From Solwaraspora sp. WMMD1047 (GTDB lineage: Bacteria; Actinomycetota; Actinomycetes; Mycobacteriales; Micromonosporaceae), in NCBI RefSeq assembly GCF_029626155.1, contig NZ_JARUBL010000001.1, positions 1,240,001 through 1,304,000 on the forward strand: 64,000 bases of DNA, written 5' to 3'. This document shows, piece by piece, positions 24,672 through 33,160 of this stretch. A program made the position numbers and the translations under genes. A model generated the notes under the pieces. That model saw only the letters and a list, made by a program, of their open reading frames with translations. It did no database searches and had not been told where the DNA came from. How positions within the stretch are numbered: the first letter of the stretch is position 1; each line of letters begins with the position of its first letter.

Positions 24672-25516
24672 TGAAGGTGGTCCTCTTCTGCGGCGGGCTC
24701 GGGATGCGGATGCGCGAGGACGCCGCCTCCGCCCCCAAACCGATGGCCATGATCGGCGACCGGCCGCTGCTCTGGCACGTGATGCGGTACTACGCCCACT
24801 TCGGACACACCGAGTTCGTGCTCTGCCTCGGCTACGGCGCCGCCGCGGTGAAGGAGTACTTCCTGCGCTACGACGAGACGCTCTCCAACGACTTCACCCT
24901 GACGATGGGTGGTCGGGACCTGCGGCTCTTCTCCGCCGACATCACCGACTGGCAGATCACCTTCATCGACACCGGGCTGGACGCGACGATCGGCGAGCGG
25001 CTGATCCGGGTCCGCCGGCACGTCGAGGGGGAACCGGCCTTCCTGGCAAATTACGCCGACACCCTCACCGACGCCCCGCTGCCGTCGATGATCGACCGGT
25101 TCCAGCGCGGCACCGCGGTCGCCAGCCTGCTCGCGGTGCCGGTGCAGTCCACCCACCACGTGATCGACATCGGACCGGACGACCGGGTCAGCCGGGTCCG
25201 GCCGATCCGGGACCTGATGCAGTGGGAGAACGGCGGCTACTTCATCCTCCGGCCGGAGATCTTCTCCGTGCTGCGGCCGGGCGAGGACCTGGTGCCGCAG
25301 GGGTTCGCCCGGCTGCTGCCGGACGGCCGGCTGATGGCCCAGCGCTACACCGGGTTCTGGCGGGCCGCCGACACCTTCAAGGACCGGGCCGAGTTGGAGG
25401 AGCTGTACCGTTCGGGCCGCTGCCCGTGGATGCTCTGGGACCACCACCGCAACCGCGACCAGCAGGAGGCGCCGGCCGGGCGGGCCGCGGTGGAAGCTTC
25501 GGTCGCGCGGTCGTGA
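24671..25516 (+). CDS. rfbF: glucose-1-phosphate cytidylyltransferase-like sugar nucleotidyltransferase
   Basis: 281 residues, ATG overlapping the previous stop by one base. The nucleotidyltransferase signature FCGGLGMRMRE followed by PKPMAMIGDRPLLWHVM, plus ANYADTL, ENGGYFIL and FWRAADTFKDRAELEEL, matches RfbF (CDP-glucose pyrophosphorylase) better than RmlA. It would make CDP-hexose from hexose-1-phosphate and CTP. The usual partners RfbG (CDP-glucose 4,6-dehydratase) and RfbH are not in the window, though the epimerase at 22182 could act in their place. The symbol rests on motif similarity. The stop overlaps the next GTG by 4 nt. Confidence 0.78.
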   Translation: MKVVLFCGGLGMRMREDAASAPKPMAMIGDRPLLWHVMRYYAHFGHTEFVLCLGYGAAAVKEYFLRYDETLSNDFTLTMGGRDLRLFSADITDWQITFIDTGLDATIGERLIRVRRHVEGEPAFLANYADTLTDAPLPSMIDRFQRGTAVASLLAVPVQSTHHVIDIGPDDRVSRVRPIRDLMQWENGGYFILRPEIFSVLRPGEDLVPQGFARLLPDGRLMAQRYTGFWRAADTFKDRAELEELYRSGRCPWMLWDHHRNRDQQEAPAGRAAVEASVARS

Positions 25517-26151
25517 CCGCCGGCCTCCGGCTCACCGGCGTACGGTCCGTCGTGCTGCTCGGGGCGCACCCGGACGACATCGAGATCGGCGCCGGTGGGC
25601 TGCTGCTCGCGCTCGGCGAGCTGCCCGACCTGCGGGTGCACTACGTCCTGCTGACCGGTACACCGGCCCGGCAGGCCGAGGCGCGGGCCGCGGCGACGGC
25701 GTTCCTGCCCGCCGCCCGGGTCAGCCTGGCCCTGCACGACCTGCCGGACGGGCGGGTGCCGGCCCGCTGGCTGGCCGCCAAGGAGATCGTCGAATCCGTC
25801 GCGGCGGCGGCCGACGCGGATCTGGTCGTCGCGCCCGACCCTGACGACGCCCACCAGGACCACGCCACCCTGGCCCGGCTGGTCCCCACCGCGTTCCGGG
25901 CCGGACTGCTGCTGCACTACGAGATCCCGAAGTGGGACGGCGACCTGAACCGGCGCAACGTCTATCTGCCGCTGACCGAGGAGCGGGTCCGGCGGAAGGC
26001 GGCGCTGCTGCGCGGGTGCTACCCGTCGCAGGCCGGCCGGGACTGGTGGGACGAGGAGGTCTTCCTCGGCCTGGCCCGGCTGCGCGGGATGGAGTGCCGC
26101 AGCCGGTACGCCGAGGCGTACCGCTGTGACAAGGCGGTCGTCACGCTGTGA
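25513..26151 (+). CDS. PIG-L family (LmbE-like) deacetylase
   Basis: 212 residues, GTG overlapping the previous stop by 4 nt. The zinc-binding motif AHPDDIEIGAGG near the N-terminus and the second HQDH motif (DDAHQDHATLA) define the LmbE/PIG-L fold. Members remove N-acetyl groups from sugars such as GlcNAc-inositol, bacillithiol precursors or glycans. As the third gene of the methyltransferase/cytidylyltransferase operon it most likely deacetylates an N-acetylated sugar of the surface glycan. It ends 16 nt from the converging beta-helix gene. Confidence 0.87.
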   Translation: MTAGLRLTGVRSVVLLGAHPDDIEIGAGGLLLALGELPDLRVHYVLLTGTPARQAEARAAATAFLPAARVSLALHDLPDGRVPARWLAAKEIVESVAAAADADLVVAPDPDDAHQDHATLARLVPTAFRAGLLLHYEIPKWDGDLNRRNVYLPLTEERVRRKAALLRGCYPSQAGRDWWDEEVFLGLARLRGMECRSRYAEAYRCDKAVVTL

Positions 26152-26166
26152 CCGCGGGGTGGTCGA

Positions 26167-27090
26167 TCACGGGACGACCGGCCGTCCGTTGTCGAACCAG
26201 ACGTTCGTGTTCTCCCATATGATGCCGGCCTGATCGGGGCGGGCGATGATGCCGTACCGGTAGTTGCGGCCGAACTTGTTGTCCTTGAACACGATGTTGG
26301 CGCCGACCAGGTCGGTGCGCACCCCGATGGACCAGTTGCCGCCGTCGCAGTAGTTGTTCTCGAACAGCAGGTTGCGGGTCGAGGGAGCGGTCTCCGAGCC
26401 GAGCATCAGGCAGGCGTTGAGCGGATCGTTCGTCGCCGCGTCGTAGACCTGCAGCGTGTTGCGGCGCACCACGACGCCGACCCCGCCGGTGATCTGCAGC
26501 GCGTCGTTGTGGGTGCCCGGCAGCCGGGCCAGGTCGTGGATGTAGGAGTCGACGACGGTGGTGTTGGTGCCGAGCCGCGGGCCGTCGGTCATCCCGTACA
26601 TGTTGACCCGGCGCAGCGTGTAGTTGCCGCAGCAGATCGTCACCCCGTTGCGCCCCAGGCCGTCGATCTCGACATCCTCCACCACCAGGTTCACCGCCGT
26701 GCTCATGGTCCGGATCGCGTACGCCGGGCTGCCGCAACTGATCTTCGACTTGGTGATCCGGACGTTGCGGGCGTACACGTTCACGCATCCGGTGATGTTG
26801 AGGCCGGTGACCACCTGGTTGTCGGTACGCAGGCTGAGCGCGCCGGAGTCGCGCAGCTTGGTGCCGGCGGGAACCCCGGTGGTGGCCGCCGACGGCCAGT
26901 AGCTGATCGGCGTGGGCGGAGCCGTCGGCGTCACCTGACGGCTCCGGGGTGCGTCCGCCAGTTTGACGACCGCGCCCACCGCCAGAACGCCGAGAACGAC
27001 CACGCCGACGAGCATCCAGCGCCGACCGCCTCGACCCGGGTCGGGTGAGGTCGGTGCGATGCCAACGGATTCGTCTCGCAGATAAGACAT
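26167..27090 (-). CDS. membrane-anchored right-handed beta-helix protein
   Basis: 307 residues, ATG with GGGGAGC upstream. A hydrophobic anchor (WMLVGVVVLGVLAVGAVV, about 25-42) follows a basic N-terminus. The rest repeats short beta-helix turns (NVYARNVRITKSKI, NLVVEDVEIDG, NYTLRRVNMYG, VGVVVRRNTLQVYD, NLLFENNYCDGG, NIVFKDNKFG), typical of pectate-lyase-like or glycan-binding proteins. Paired Cys residues (NGVTICCGNYT) suggest an exported location. No lyase catalytic set was recognised, though Asp/His clusters exist (THNDALQITGG). It sits at the edge of the polysaccharide locus and probably binds or trims the glycan. Confidence 0.82.
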   Translation of the reverse strand: MSYLRDESVGIAPTSPDPGRGGRRWMLVGVVVLGVLAVGAVVKLADAPRSRQVTPTAPPTPISYWPSAATTGVPAGTKLRDSGALSLRTDNQVVTGLNITGCVNVYARNVRITKSKISCGSPAYAIRTMSTAVNLVVEDVEIDGLGRNGVTICCGNYTLRRVNMYGMTDGPRLGTNTTVVDSYIHDLARLPGTHNDALQITGGVGVVVRRNTLQVYDAATNDPLNACLMLGSETAPSTRNLLFENNYCDGGNWSIGVRTDLVGANIVFKDNKFGRNYRYGIIARPDQAGIIWENTNVWFDNGRPVVP

Positions 27091-27194
27091 GAGTAGCTCC
27101 CCAGGGGGGCTGGCTTGGCCACGGGTCGTGGTCCGGCGGCTGACCGCCGGGTGGCTCCGGAGCCGCCGTTGGCGACGTGAATACTTATGGATGA

Positions 27195-27200
27195 ATCATA
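27195..27200 (-). promoter_or_regulatory. -10 hexamer TATGAT for the beta-helix gene
   Basis: On the minus strand TATGAT lies about 105 nt before the ATG at 27090, inside an AT-rich patch that stands out from the surrounding G+C. It would give a leader of about 100 nt containing GC-rich hairpins. Confidence 0.4.
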
Positions 27201-27258
27201 CGAGGAATGGCCAAATACCACATTAAGTGGATCTGACGGATCGTAGACACGCGACAAA

Positions 27259-27285
27259 GAGCCCCCCGGACGGGCCGGGGGGCTC
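27259..27285 (-). terminator. intrinsic terminator after the Scy-like gene
   Basis: Perfect 11-bp stem GAGCCCCCCGG / CCGGGGGGCTC with a 5-nt loop, 21 nt beyond the stop at 27306. On the minus strand it is followed by TTTGTC, a short U-run. Confidence 0.75.
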
Positions 27286-27305
27286 GGACGAGCGGCTGGG
27301 CCGGC

Positions 27306-29462
27306 TCAGTCGGAGTCGACCGAGACCTTCTTCGACTTGGCTCCCCGGTCCTCGACGCTCGACTTGCCGGAGCGCTTGCCGGTGTCGCCGGTGCTGGTGA
27401 TCCGGGTCGGGACCGGCTCGCGGCCACCCTCGCCGGGCACCGCCGCGACGGTTGGTTCGCCGGCCACGCCGCCGCCCGCCGACTCGCCCGCCAGGACGGG
27501 CTCCGGGTCGGACTCGTCCTTCGGCCGGGTCGCCGCCGCCGACCCGTTCGGCTGGGTCGCCGTCACGGGCTCGGTCGCGGTCACGGGCTCGGTCGCCGCC
27601 GCGGGCTCGGTCACCGCCGCGGCCTGGGTCGCCCCGACCGGCTGCTCGCGGACCTCGGCGCGATCGCCCCGGCCACCGTCCGCGCTGGCGCCGTCCGGGC
27701 CGCCGCCGTCCATCGACTCCGCCACGTCGGCCACCCGCTGCATGTCCGCCCCCGCCCGGGCGGCGTACCGCTCGGCCTGGTTGGCCTGCCGCTGGGTCTC
27801 GGAGAGCCGCTTGCGCTCCAGACCGAGCTGCCGCTGCGCGTCGGCGAGCCGCTTGCGGATCTGGTCGGACTCGTTGCGGGAAGCCACCGTGTCCTGCCGG
27901 ATGTCGGCGAGGGACTGCTGCGCCCGGGCGATCTCCTGCATCACCTCGGCGAGCTGCTGGCGACCCACCGCCGCCTCCTGCTGGGTGGTCGCCAGATGCT
28001 GCTGCGTGGTGGCCAGGTGCTGCTGGGCGGTCGCGGTGTACTCCTCCATCTGGCGGCGGGACGCCGCCGCCGACTCCTCGGCCTCGCGCCGCAGCTCGGT
28101 GGCGTAGTCGTCGGCCTCCCGCTGCACCTGCGCGGCGTACTCGTCGGCCTGGCCGCGGATGTCGGCGGCGACCTCCTCGGCCTGCCGGCGGATCTCGGTG
28201 GCCTCCTGGTCGGCGCCGGCGATGAGTACGCCGTACTCCCGTTCGAGGTCGGAACGGCGGCCGGCGAGATCCCGTTCCGCGGCGGCGGCCCGGTTCTCGA
28301 ACTGGAGTTCCAGCTCCGCCTTGCGGTCGGCGAACTGCTTCTCCAGGGCCTGCTTGCGGGCCGCGTACTCCTGCTCGACGGCCTGCTTGCGGGCGGTGAT
28401 CTCCTGCTCCGCGGTGGACTTGCGCTGGTTGACCTCGCGCTCCACACCGGTCCGCCAGGCACCCAGCTCCTGCTGGGTCTGGGCGCGGACCTGGCGGGCG
28501 TAGTTCTCGGTCTCCGCCCGGGACCGGCGCACCATCTCCGCGGTCTCGTCGGCGATCCGCTTCGCCTCCTGCTGGGCCTTGGCGTGCGCGGCCTGGCCGG
28601 CCTCGCGCAGCCGGGTCGTCTCCTGCTGGGCCTTGGCGTGCGCGGCCTGGCCGGCCTCGCGTAGCCGGGTCGCCTCCTGCTTGGCGGCCTCGATCATCCG
28701 CTTCGACTCCTCGGCCGCGCCGTCGCGCAGCCGGCCCGCCTCCTGGAGCGCGACCTCGGTCACCCGCTTCGCTTCCCGGGTGGCGCTCTCGGTCATCCGC
28801 TTGGACTCCTGCTGCGCCTTGGTGAGCGCGGCCTGGCCGGCCTCGCGCAGCCGGGTCGCCTCCTCCGCGGCGGTGTCGCGCAGCTCGGCGGCCTCGCGGA
28901 CCGCCTTGGCGTGCGCGGCCTCGCCGGCGTCGCGCAGTCGGGCGGCCTCCTCGGCGGCGGCGGCAACCGCCGCGTCGGCCTCCGCCTGGCGGCGCGCGGT
29001 GACCTGCTCCTCCTCGGAGCGCCGGGTGGCCAGGGCGATCTCGAAATCGCTCAGGGCGGTCTCGGCCTGCTCGCGGGCCTGGGCGAGAATCTGCTCGCCC
29101 TCCGCGCGGCGCTCGGCGAGGTGCTGCTCGGCGTCGACCTGGATGCTCTCGGCCTGCTCCTCGGCGAGGGCCAGGATCTGCTCGACCACCGGGCCGAGAT
29201 GGCGGAAGGAGGCCCGGTCGACCACGCCGACCTGCCGGCGGACGTTCACCAGGTCGCGCTGCAGCGCCTCCACCTGGCCGGCCAGCTTGTGGATCTGCGT
29301 GTATGCCTGTTCGCGCTCGGCGGCCAGCGTGTTGATCTCGTTCTCGGCGCGAGCGACATAACGGTCAACCTGCCGTCTATCGTACCCACGCAGAGCGGAC
29401 TCGAAGCTCGGCTCCGTAGAGACGTCCCCGCTGAGAGCGAACAGATCTTCGCCGTGCGACAT
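27306..29462 (-). CDS. Scy-like polar cytoskeletal coiled-coil protein with N-terminal DivIVA motif
   Basis: 718 residues, ATG start. Residues 15-45 carry the DivIVA membrane-curvature motif (SFESALRGYDRRQVDRYVARA). Residues about 45-600 are almost continuous coiled coil rich in Ala/Glu/Arg/Gln, including 18-residue repeats (TRLREAGQAAHAKAQQE). The last 120 residues are disordered, rich in Thr/Glu/Ala/Pro. The protein matches Streptomyces Scy in its DivIVA-plus-coiled-coil layout but is shorter (Scy is about 1,300 residues). Scy organises tip growth with DivIVA and FilP. The FilP-like gene lies just upstream and the mutase-pathway genes beyond it, as in Streptomyces. It ends at a clear terminator. 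Confidence 0.85.
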   Translation of the reverse strand: MSHGEDLFALSGDVSTEPSFESALRGYDRRQVDRYVARAENEINTLAAEREQAYTQIHKLAGQVEALQRDLVNVRRQVGVVDRASFRHLGPVVEQILALAEEQAESIQVDAEQHLAERRAEGEQILAQAREQAETALSDFEIALATRRSEEEQVTARRQAEADAAVAAAAEEAARLRDAGEAAHAKAVREAAELRDTAAEEATRLREAGQAALTKAQQESKRMTESATREAKRVTEVALQEAGRLRDGAAEESKRMIEAAKQEATRLREAGQAAHAKAQQETTRLREAGQAAHAKAQQEAKRIADETAEMVRRSRAETENYARQVRAQTQQELGAWRTGVEREVNQRKSTAEQEITARKQAVEQEYAARKQALEKQFADRKAELELQFENRAAAAERDLAGRRSDLEREYGVLIAGADQEATEIRRQAEEVAADIRGQADEYAAQVQREADDYATELRREAEESAAASRRQMEEYTATAQQHLATTQQHLATTQQEAAVGRQQLAEVMQEIARAQQSLADIRQDTVASRNESDQIRKRLADAQRQLGLERKRLSETQRQANQAERYAARAGADMQRVADVAESMDGGGPDGASADGGRGDRAEVREQPVGATQAAAVTEPAAATEPVTATEPVTATQPNGSAAATRPKDESDPEPVLAGESAGGGVAGEPTVAAVPGEGGREPVPTRITSTGDTGKRSGKSSVEDRGAKSKKVSVDSD
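28566..28673. repeat. two tandem 54-bp copies in the Scy-like gene
   Basis: 28566-28619 and 28620-28673 are near-identical 54-bp units encoding the 18-residue TRLREAGQAAHAKAQQE block. More diverged copies flank them, so the coiled coil has grown by unit duplication and the length may vary between strains. Confidence 0.75.
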
Positions 29463-29635
29463 ACCCCCATCCTCACACGCATCGCCCAGTTGCGCGGCGA
29501 TACCGAGGGCGCTGATGGGACGAAACTCACTGCTTGGGATATCTCAGACCTGACGGACTCCTGTTCGGACACGCTACAGGGCCGTACCGGAAAAAATCCG
29601 GCCGGCCCTGTCGCTGCCCCGCGCCTCCGCGCGTT

Positions 29636-29659
29636 CCGGGGCCGGACGGCCGGCCCCGG
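29636..29659 (-). terminator. 10-bp GC hairpin after the FilP-like gene
   Basis: CCGGGGCCGG / CCGGCCCCGG with a 4-nt loop, 36 nt beyond the stop at 29695. On the minus strand no U-run follows directly, but TTTTTT occurs about 40 nt further on. Such U-less hairpins are common in actinobacteria. Confidence 0.55.
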
Positions 29660-29694
29660 GGAGTCGGGCGACGGACATCCCGCCGCCCGATCGG

Positions 29695-30951
29695 TCACGC
29701 CTCCGCCGGCACCTTCTTGTCGTCCGACTCGTCCTTGCCGGCCGGCTGGGCGTCCGCCCCCTTGGCCGCCTGCCCCACCGTCGGCACGATGCCGGCCAGA
29801 CCGGAGAGCATCTGACCGAGCTGCGAGGTGACCGCGTCCTTCTGCCGGGTCAGGTCCTCGACCTCGCGGCGGGCGGTCTGGGTGGTCAGCTCGGCCTCGG
29901 TACGCGCCTCGTTGATCAACCGGTGCGCCTCGGCGCGCGCCTCGTTGAGGGTCTTGTCCGCCAGCGCCTTCGCCTTGTCGACGGTCTCGTTGGCGTTGCG
30001 CTCGGACTCGATCCGGCGGGCCTCGGCCCGCTGCTCGATCTCCTTGGCCCGGTCCTGCGCGGCGCGGGCCCGCTGCTCGGCCTCGCTGACCAGCTTCTGG
30101 GTCTGCGCGACCTGGGCGGCGTGCCGCTCGGACTCCTCGCGCTCTGCCTTCTCCCGGCGCTCGGCGAGCTGCAGCTCCAGCGCCTGCAGGTCCTTGTCCC
30201 GCTTGTCCCGGGCGTCGGTGAGCAGCTTGGTCGCCTCGGCGCGCTTCTCCTCGGCATCCCGGGCCGCCTTCGCCCGCTGCTGGGTGATCTCCCGCTCGGC
30301 GGTCGCCCGCAGGGTCGCCACCTCGCGCTCCACCGTCGACTTCAGCTCGGCGACCTCGTGCGCGGTGACCGTACGCAGCTGCTTGGTCTCCCGGTCGGCG
30401 TCGGCGCGCAGCGTGTCGGCCTCCCGACGGGCCTGCACCCGGACCTCGGCTGCCTCCCGCTCGGCGGCGGTGCGGACGCTGCCGGCCTCCCGCTCGGCGC
30501 TGGCCTTCATGGCCGCGGCCTCGGCACGGGCCTTGTCGGTGATCTCCCGCGCCTCCAGCCGGGCCGCGGAGAGGATCCCCTCCGACTCGCGCTTGGCCTC
30601 GCCGCGGTGGTCGTTGGCCTGCTCCTCGGCCAACCGGAGAATCTGCTCGACCCGGGTGCCCAGACCGGAGAGGGTGGGTCGGCTGTTCTCCTCGAGCTGC
30701 TTGTTCGTGTCGGTGAGCTTCTGCTCCACCGCGTTGAGGCGTTGCTCGGCCTGTCGGAGCCGACGCTGGGCGTCGTTCATCCGCTGCTCGGCCTCGGCGC
30801 GCGCCTGTTCGGACTGGGTCAGCGCGGCGGTCAACCGGCCAAGATGGCTGTTGACCTGCTCGCGGTCGTAGCCGCGCAGGGCGACGGTGAAGTCGGGCTG
30901 CGAGTTGGCGTTATCGAAGAATGTAAGAGGGGAGGACTGCTGCTGGGGCAT
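29695..30951 (-). CDS. FilP-like intermediate-filament coiled-coil protein with DivIVA motif
   Basis: 418 residues, ATG start. DivIVA-type N-terminus (FTVALRGYDREQVNSHLGRL, about 21-40), then long coiled coil (residues about 40-370) with heptad-rich Ala/Glu/Arg segments and many Thr-X-Glu-Ala/Arg repeats, ending in a short disordered acidic tail (DESDDKKVPAEA). Streptomyces FilP is about 310 residues and forms cytoplasmic filaments that stiffen hyphae and interact with DivIVA and Scy. This version is longer. It lies 232 nt upstream of the Scy-like gene on the same strand; a hairpin between them suggests separate mRNAs. Its order next to epimerase, thiolase and MeaB genes matches that known in Streptomyces. 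Confidence 0.85.
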   Translation of the reverse strand: MPQQQSSPLTFFDNANSQPDFTVALRGYDREQVNSHLGRLTAALTQSEQARAEAEQRMNDAQRRLRQAEQRLNAVEQKLTDTNKQLEENSRPTLSGLGTRVEQILRLAEEQANDHRGEAKRESEGILSAARLEAREITDKARAEAAAMKASAEREAGSVRTAAEREAAEVRVQARREADTLRADADRETKQLRTVTAHEVAELKSTVEREVATLRATAEREITQQRAKAARDAEEKRAEATKLLTDARDKRDKDLQALELQLAERREKAEREESERHAAQVAQTQKLVSEAEQRARAAQDRAKEIEQRAEARRIESERNANETVDKAKALADKTLNEARAEAHRLINEARTEAELTTQTARREVEDLTRQKDAVTSQLGQMLSGLAGIVPTVGQAAKGADAQPAGKDESDDKKVPAEA

Positions 30952-31094
30952 TGGGACATACTTGCAGACGTACCGGGGTGCTTCGCAAGAGCTTCGAAGC
31001 CCTATCGCGTGCCGTTCGTATGGTCAACGACGCCGACCGGCGCGCCACCCATTTTTCCCGATCTTGCCAGCTGCGGGCGTCATCGGCCGGGCCG

Positions 31095-32048
31095 TCACCG
31101 ACCGGCCAGCCGGGCCACGATCGGCGCGGCCGCCGCCAGGTTGCCGCCCAGATGCAGATAGCTGATGCCGAACCGTTCCCGGACCGCGAACAGGTGGTCC
31201 ACACACTCGGCCACATCGCCGCGCAGCACCGCGGGCGAGGCGGCCAACACCGACTCCGGCACCGACCGGGCGTGGCTGGACGTCGACCGGTGCCGCACCC
31301 CCCGGTGCGTCACCCGCACGTCGAACATCCGCAGCTGGAACTCCAGCGCCGCCGGGTCGCGGCCGGCCGCCACCGCCGCAGCCCGCGCCCAACCCACCTT
31401 GCGGGCCAGCCCGTCCGGACCCAGCTCGGCGGCCGCCGCGAGCGGGTCGACGTCCGGGGCCAGCCGGGGGTTGATCCCGACGATGTCCGCGCACCGCCCG
31501 GCCAGCTCCAGCACCCGCCGACCACCGCCACCGACCAGCAGCGGCGGGCGCGGACGCTGGACCGGCCGGGGCAGCCCGACCAGCCCGGTCAGCCGGTAGT
31601 GCCGGCCCGCGTGGTGGACCGGGCCGCCCCCGAACAGCGCGGTCAGCACCGCCACCGACTCGGCCAGCCGCGCCACCCGTACCGCCGGGGGGTCGAACGG
31701 CAGCCCGGCCGCGTCGTGGTCGGCGCGCAACCACCCGGCGCCCAACCCGATCTCTAACCGACCGCCGGAGAAGACATCGAGGTTGGCCAGCGACCGGTGC
31801 AGCACCGCCGGGTGCCGCAGGTCGTTGCCGAGGACCAGGGCGAGCACCCGCAGTCGGCTCGTCGCCTCGGCCGCGACCGTCATCGCCACCACCGGGTCCA
31901 TCGACCAGCCGCCGGTCAGGTGGTCGGAGACCGACACCGAGCTGAAGCCGAGGTCCTCGATCCGCCGGATCTCGGCCCGCCACCGCGGCACCGGCCGGTC
32001 CAGCGGCGGCATCGAGGTGGTGAAGCGGAACCCACGCGGCCCGGTCAT
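31095..32048 (-). CDS. LLM-class F420-dependent oxidoreductase
   Basis: 317 residues from the ATG at 32048; the ATG at 32060 adds four residues, but TATGGT in those codons looks like a -10 element for the second ATG. Luciferase-like monooxygenase features: FRFTTSMPPLDRP, SVSVSDHLTGGWSMDP, RVLALVLGNDLRHPAVLHRSLANLDVFSGGRLEIGLGAG in outline (split over 70-110), PPLLVGGGGRRVLELAGRCADIVG. This is the F420-type subgroup often annotated TIGR03621. It would transfer hydride between reduced F420 and an unknown substrate in the cytoplasm. No partner gene is evident; it sits alone between the FilP-like and dioxygenase-like genes. Confidence 0.85.
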   Translation of the reverse strand: MTGPRGFRFTTSMPPLDRPVPRWRAEIRRIEDLGFSSVSVSDHLTGGWSMDPVVAMTVAAEATSRLRVLALVLGNDLRHPAVLHRSLANLDVFSGGRLEIGLGAGWLRADHDAAGLPFDPPAVRVARLAESVAVLTALFGGGPVHHAGRHYRLTGLVGLPRPVQRPRPPLLVGGGGRRVLELAGRCADIVGINPRLAPDVDPLAAAAELGPDGLARKVGWARAAAVAAGRDPAALEFQLRMFDVRVTHRGVRHRSTSSHARSVPESVLAASPAVLRGDVAECVDHLFAVRERFGISYLHLGGNLAAAAPIVARLAGR

Positions 32049-32055
32049 CCGCCGG

Positions 32056-32061
32056 ACCATA
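32056..32061 (-). promoter_or_regulatory. -10-like hexamer TATGGT before the LLM gene
   Basis: On the minus strand TATGGT ends 7 nt before the ATG at 32048, which fits leaderless transcription and argues for that start over 32060. Confidence 0.4.
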
Positions 32062-32200
32062 GGCGGCCACCGGCCCGGCGCCGATGCCGGCGGGCCGGGG
32101 CCGCCGGTCGGATTCCGGACAAGGGCGGACCGGCCTCGCCTACCGGGGGCGATCGGACGGCGAACATAACGTGATCGGCGACGGTCCGCTGGAGGTCACG

Positions 32201-33160
32201 ATGACGGTGCTGCACGTCGACTCCGCCGCTGCCGACGAGCAGCGCCGGACCCGGCTCTTCGCCGGTGACCTGTTCGTCTACTCGCCGACCCCGCACTCGA
32301 TCGAGCTGGCCGAGTTCGCCCGGGTGATGGCCGAGCGGGCCTTCGCCCCGCACTTCCCACCGGACGCCCAACACCACCTCACCGGGCCGGCGTACGTGTC
32401 GGTGCTGGCCGGGCTCAAGCCCCGCTTCATCAACCACCCGCGCTGCAAGGAACTGGTCCGCGGCATCCTCGCCGACCTCGGCGCCGACCTGGACCGGACC
32501 TACTTCGACGTACCCCGGCTGCGGACCATGACCAGCGAATACCTCAACGCCGGGCTGACCCTGCAGTTCACGCCGCACCGGGACACCTGGTTCTCCGCCC
32601 CACTGGCCCAGGTCAACTTCTGGCTACCCGTGTACGAGGTCGAGCAGGCCAACGTGATGGCCTTCCACCAGCGGTACTTCGCCACCGCGGTACGCAACAG
32701 CTCGGCCGGCTACGACTACGCGGACTGGGTCCGGCGTGGCCGGGTGGCGGCCGTCCGGCAGGTCACCGTCGAGACCCGGCGCCAACCCCGGCTGGAACAA
32801 CAGATCGACCGCGAGCCGGAGCTGCGGGTACTGACGCCCCCCGGCGGCCTGTTGGTCTTCTCCGGGGCGCAGTTGCACAGCACGGTGCCGAACACCTCCG
32901 GCCGGACCCGGTTCTCGATCGACTTCCGGGCCGTGCACCTGACCGACCTGACCACCGGAGCCGGCGCGCCGAACGTCGACGCCGCCTGCCGGGGCAGCAG
33001 CCTCGGCGACTTCCTGCGGGCGGCCGACCTGGCCCCGCTGCCCCGCGAACTGGTCCGCGCGTACGAGGCCACCGGTCCCGGTGCGCCGGTCAGTGTCCCG
33101 GCGCCGGCTCGACCAGCTCCACCAGGACCCCGCCCGCGTCCTTCGGATGGACGAAGTTGA
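32201..33160 (+). CDS. putative Fe(II)/2-oxoglutarate-dependent oxygenase
   Basis: 319 residues from the ATG at 32201, with GGAGG five bases upstream; the open frame before it is not supported. A cupin-like core with PHRDTWF (His-x-Asp), a distal His in SGAQLHST and a following Arg in TRFSIDFR fits the metal and 2-oxoglutarate sites of the PhyH/DSBH oxygenases. The protein also has QVNFWLPVYEVEQANVM and FHQRYF as family-like segments. Substrate unknown. The Pro/Arg-rich C-terminal 25 residues are encoded over the converging epimerase gene (71-nt overlap), so that tail may be recent. Alternative: a non-catalytic member of the fold. Confidence 0.65.
   Translation: MTVLHVDSAAADEQRRTRLFAGDLFVYSPTPHSIELAEFARVMAERAFAPHFPPDAQHHLTGPAYVSVLAGLKPRFINHPRCKELVRGILADLGADLDRTYFDVPRLRTMTSEYLNAGLTLQFTPHRDTWFSAPLAQVNFWLPVYEVEQANVMAFHQRYFATAVRNSSAGYDYADWVRRGRVAAVRQVTVETRRQPRLEQQIDREPELRVLTPPGGLLVFSGAQLHSTVPNTSGRTRFSIDFRAVHLTDLTTGAGAPNVDAACRGSSLGDFLRAADLAPLPRELVRAYEATGPGAPVSVPAPARPAPPGPRPRPSDGRS

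Noticed and set aside
27091-27250. Possible riboswitch in the long leader of the beta-helix gene
   Set aside because: Hairpins are present, but no conserved core of a known riboswitch class was recognised.
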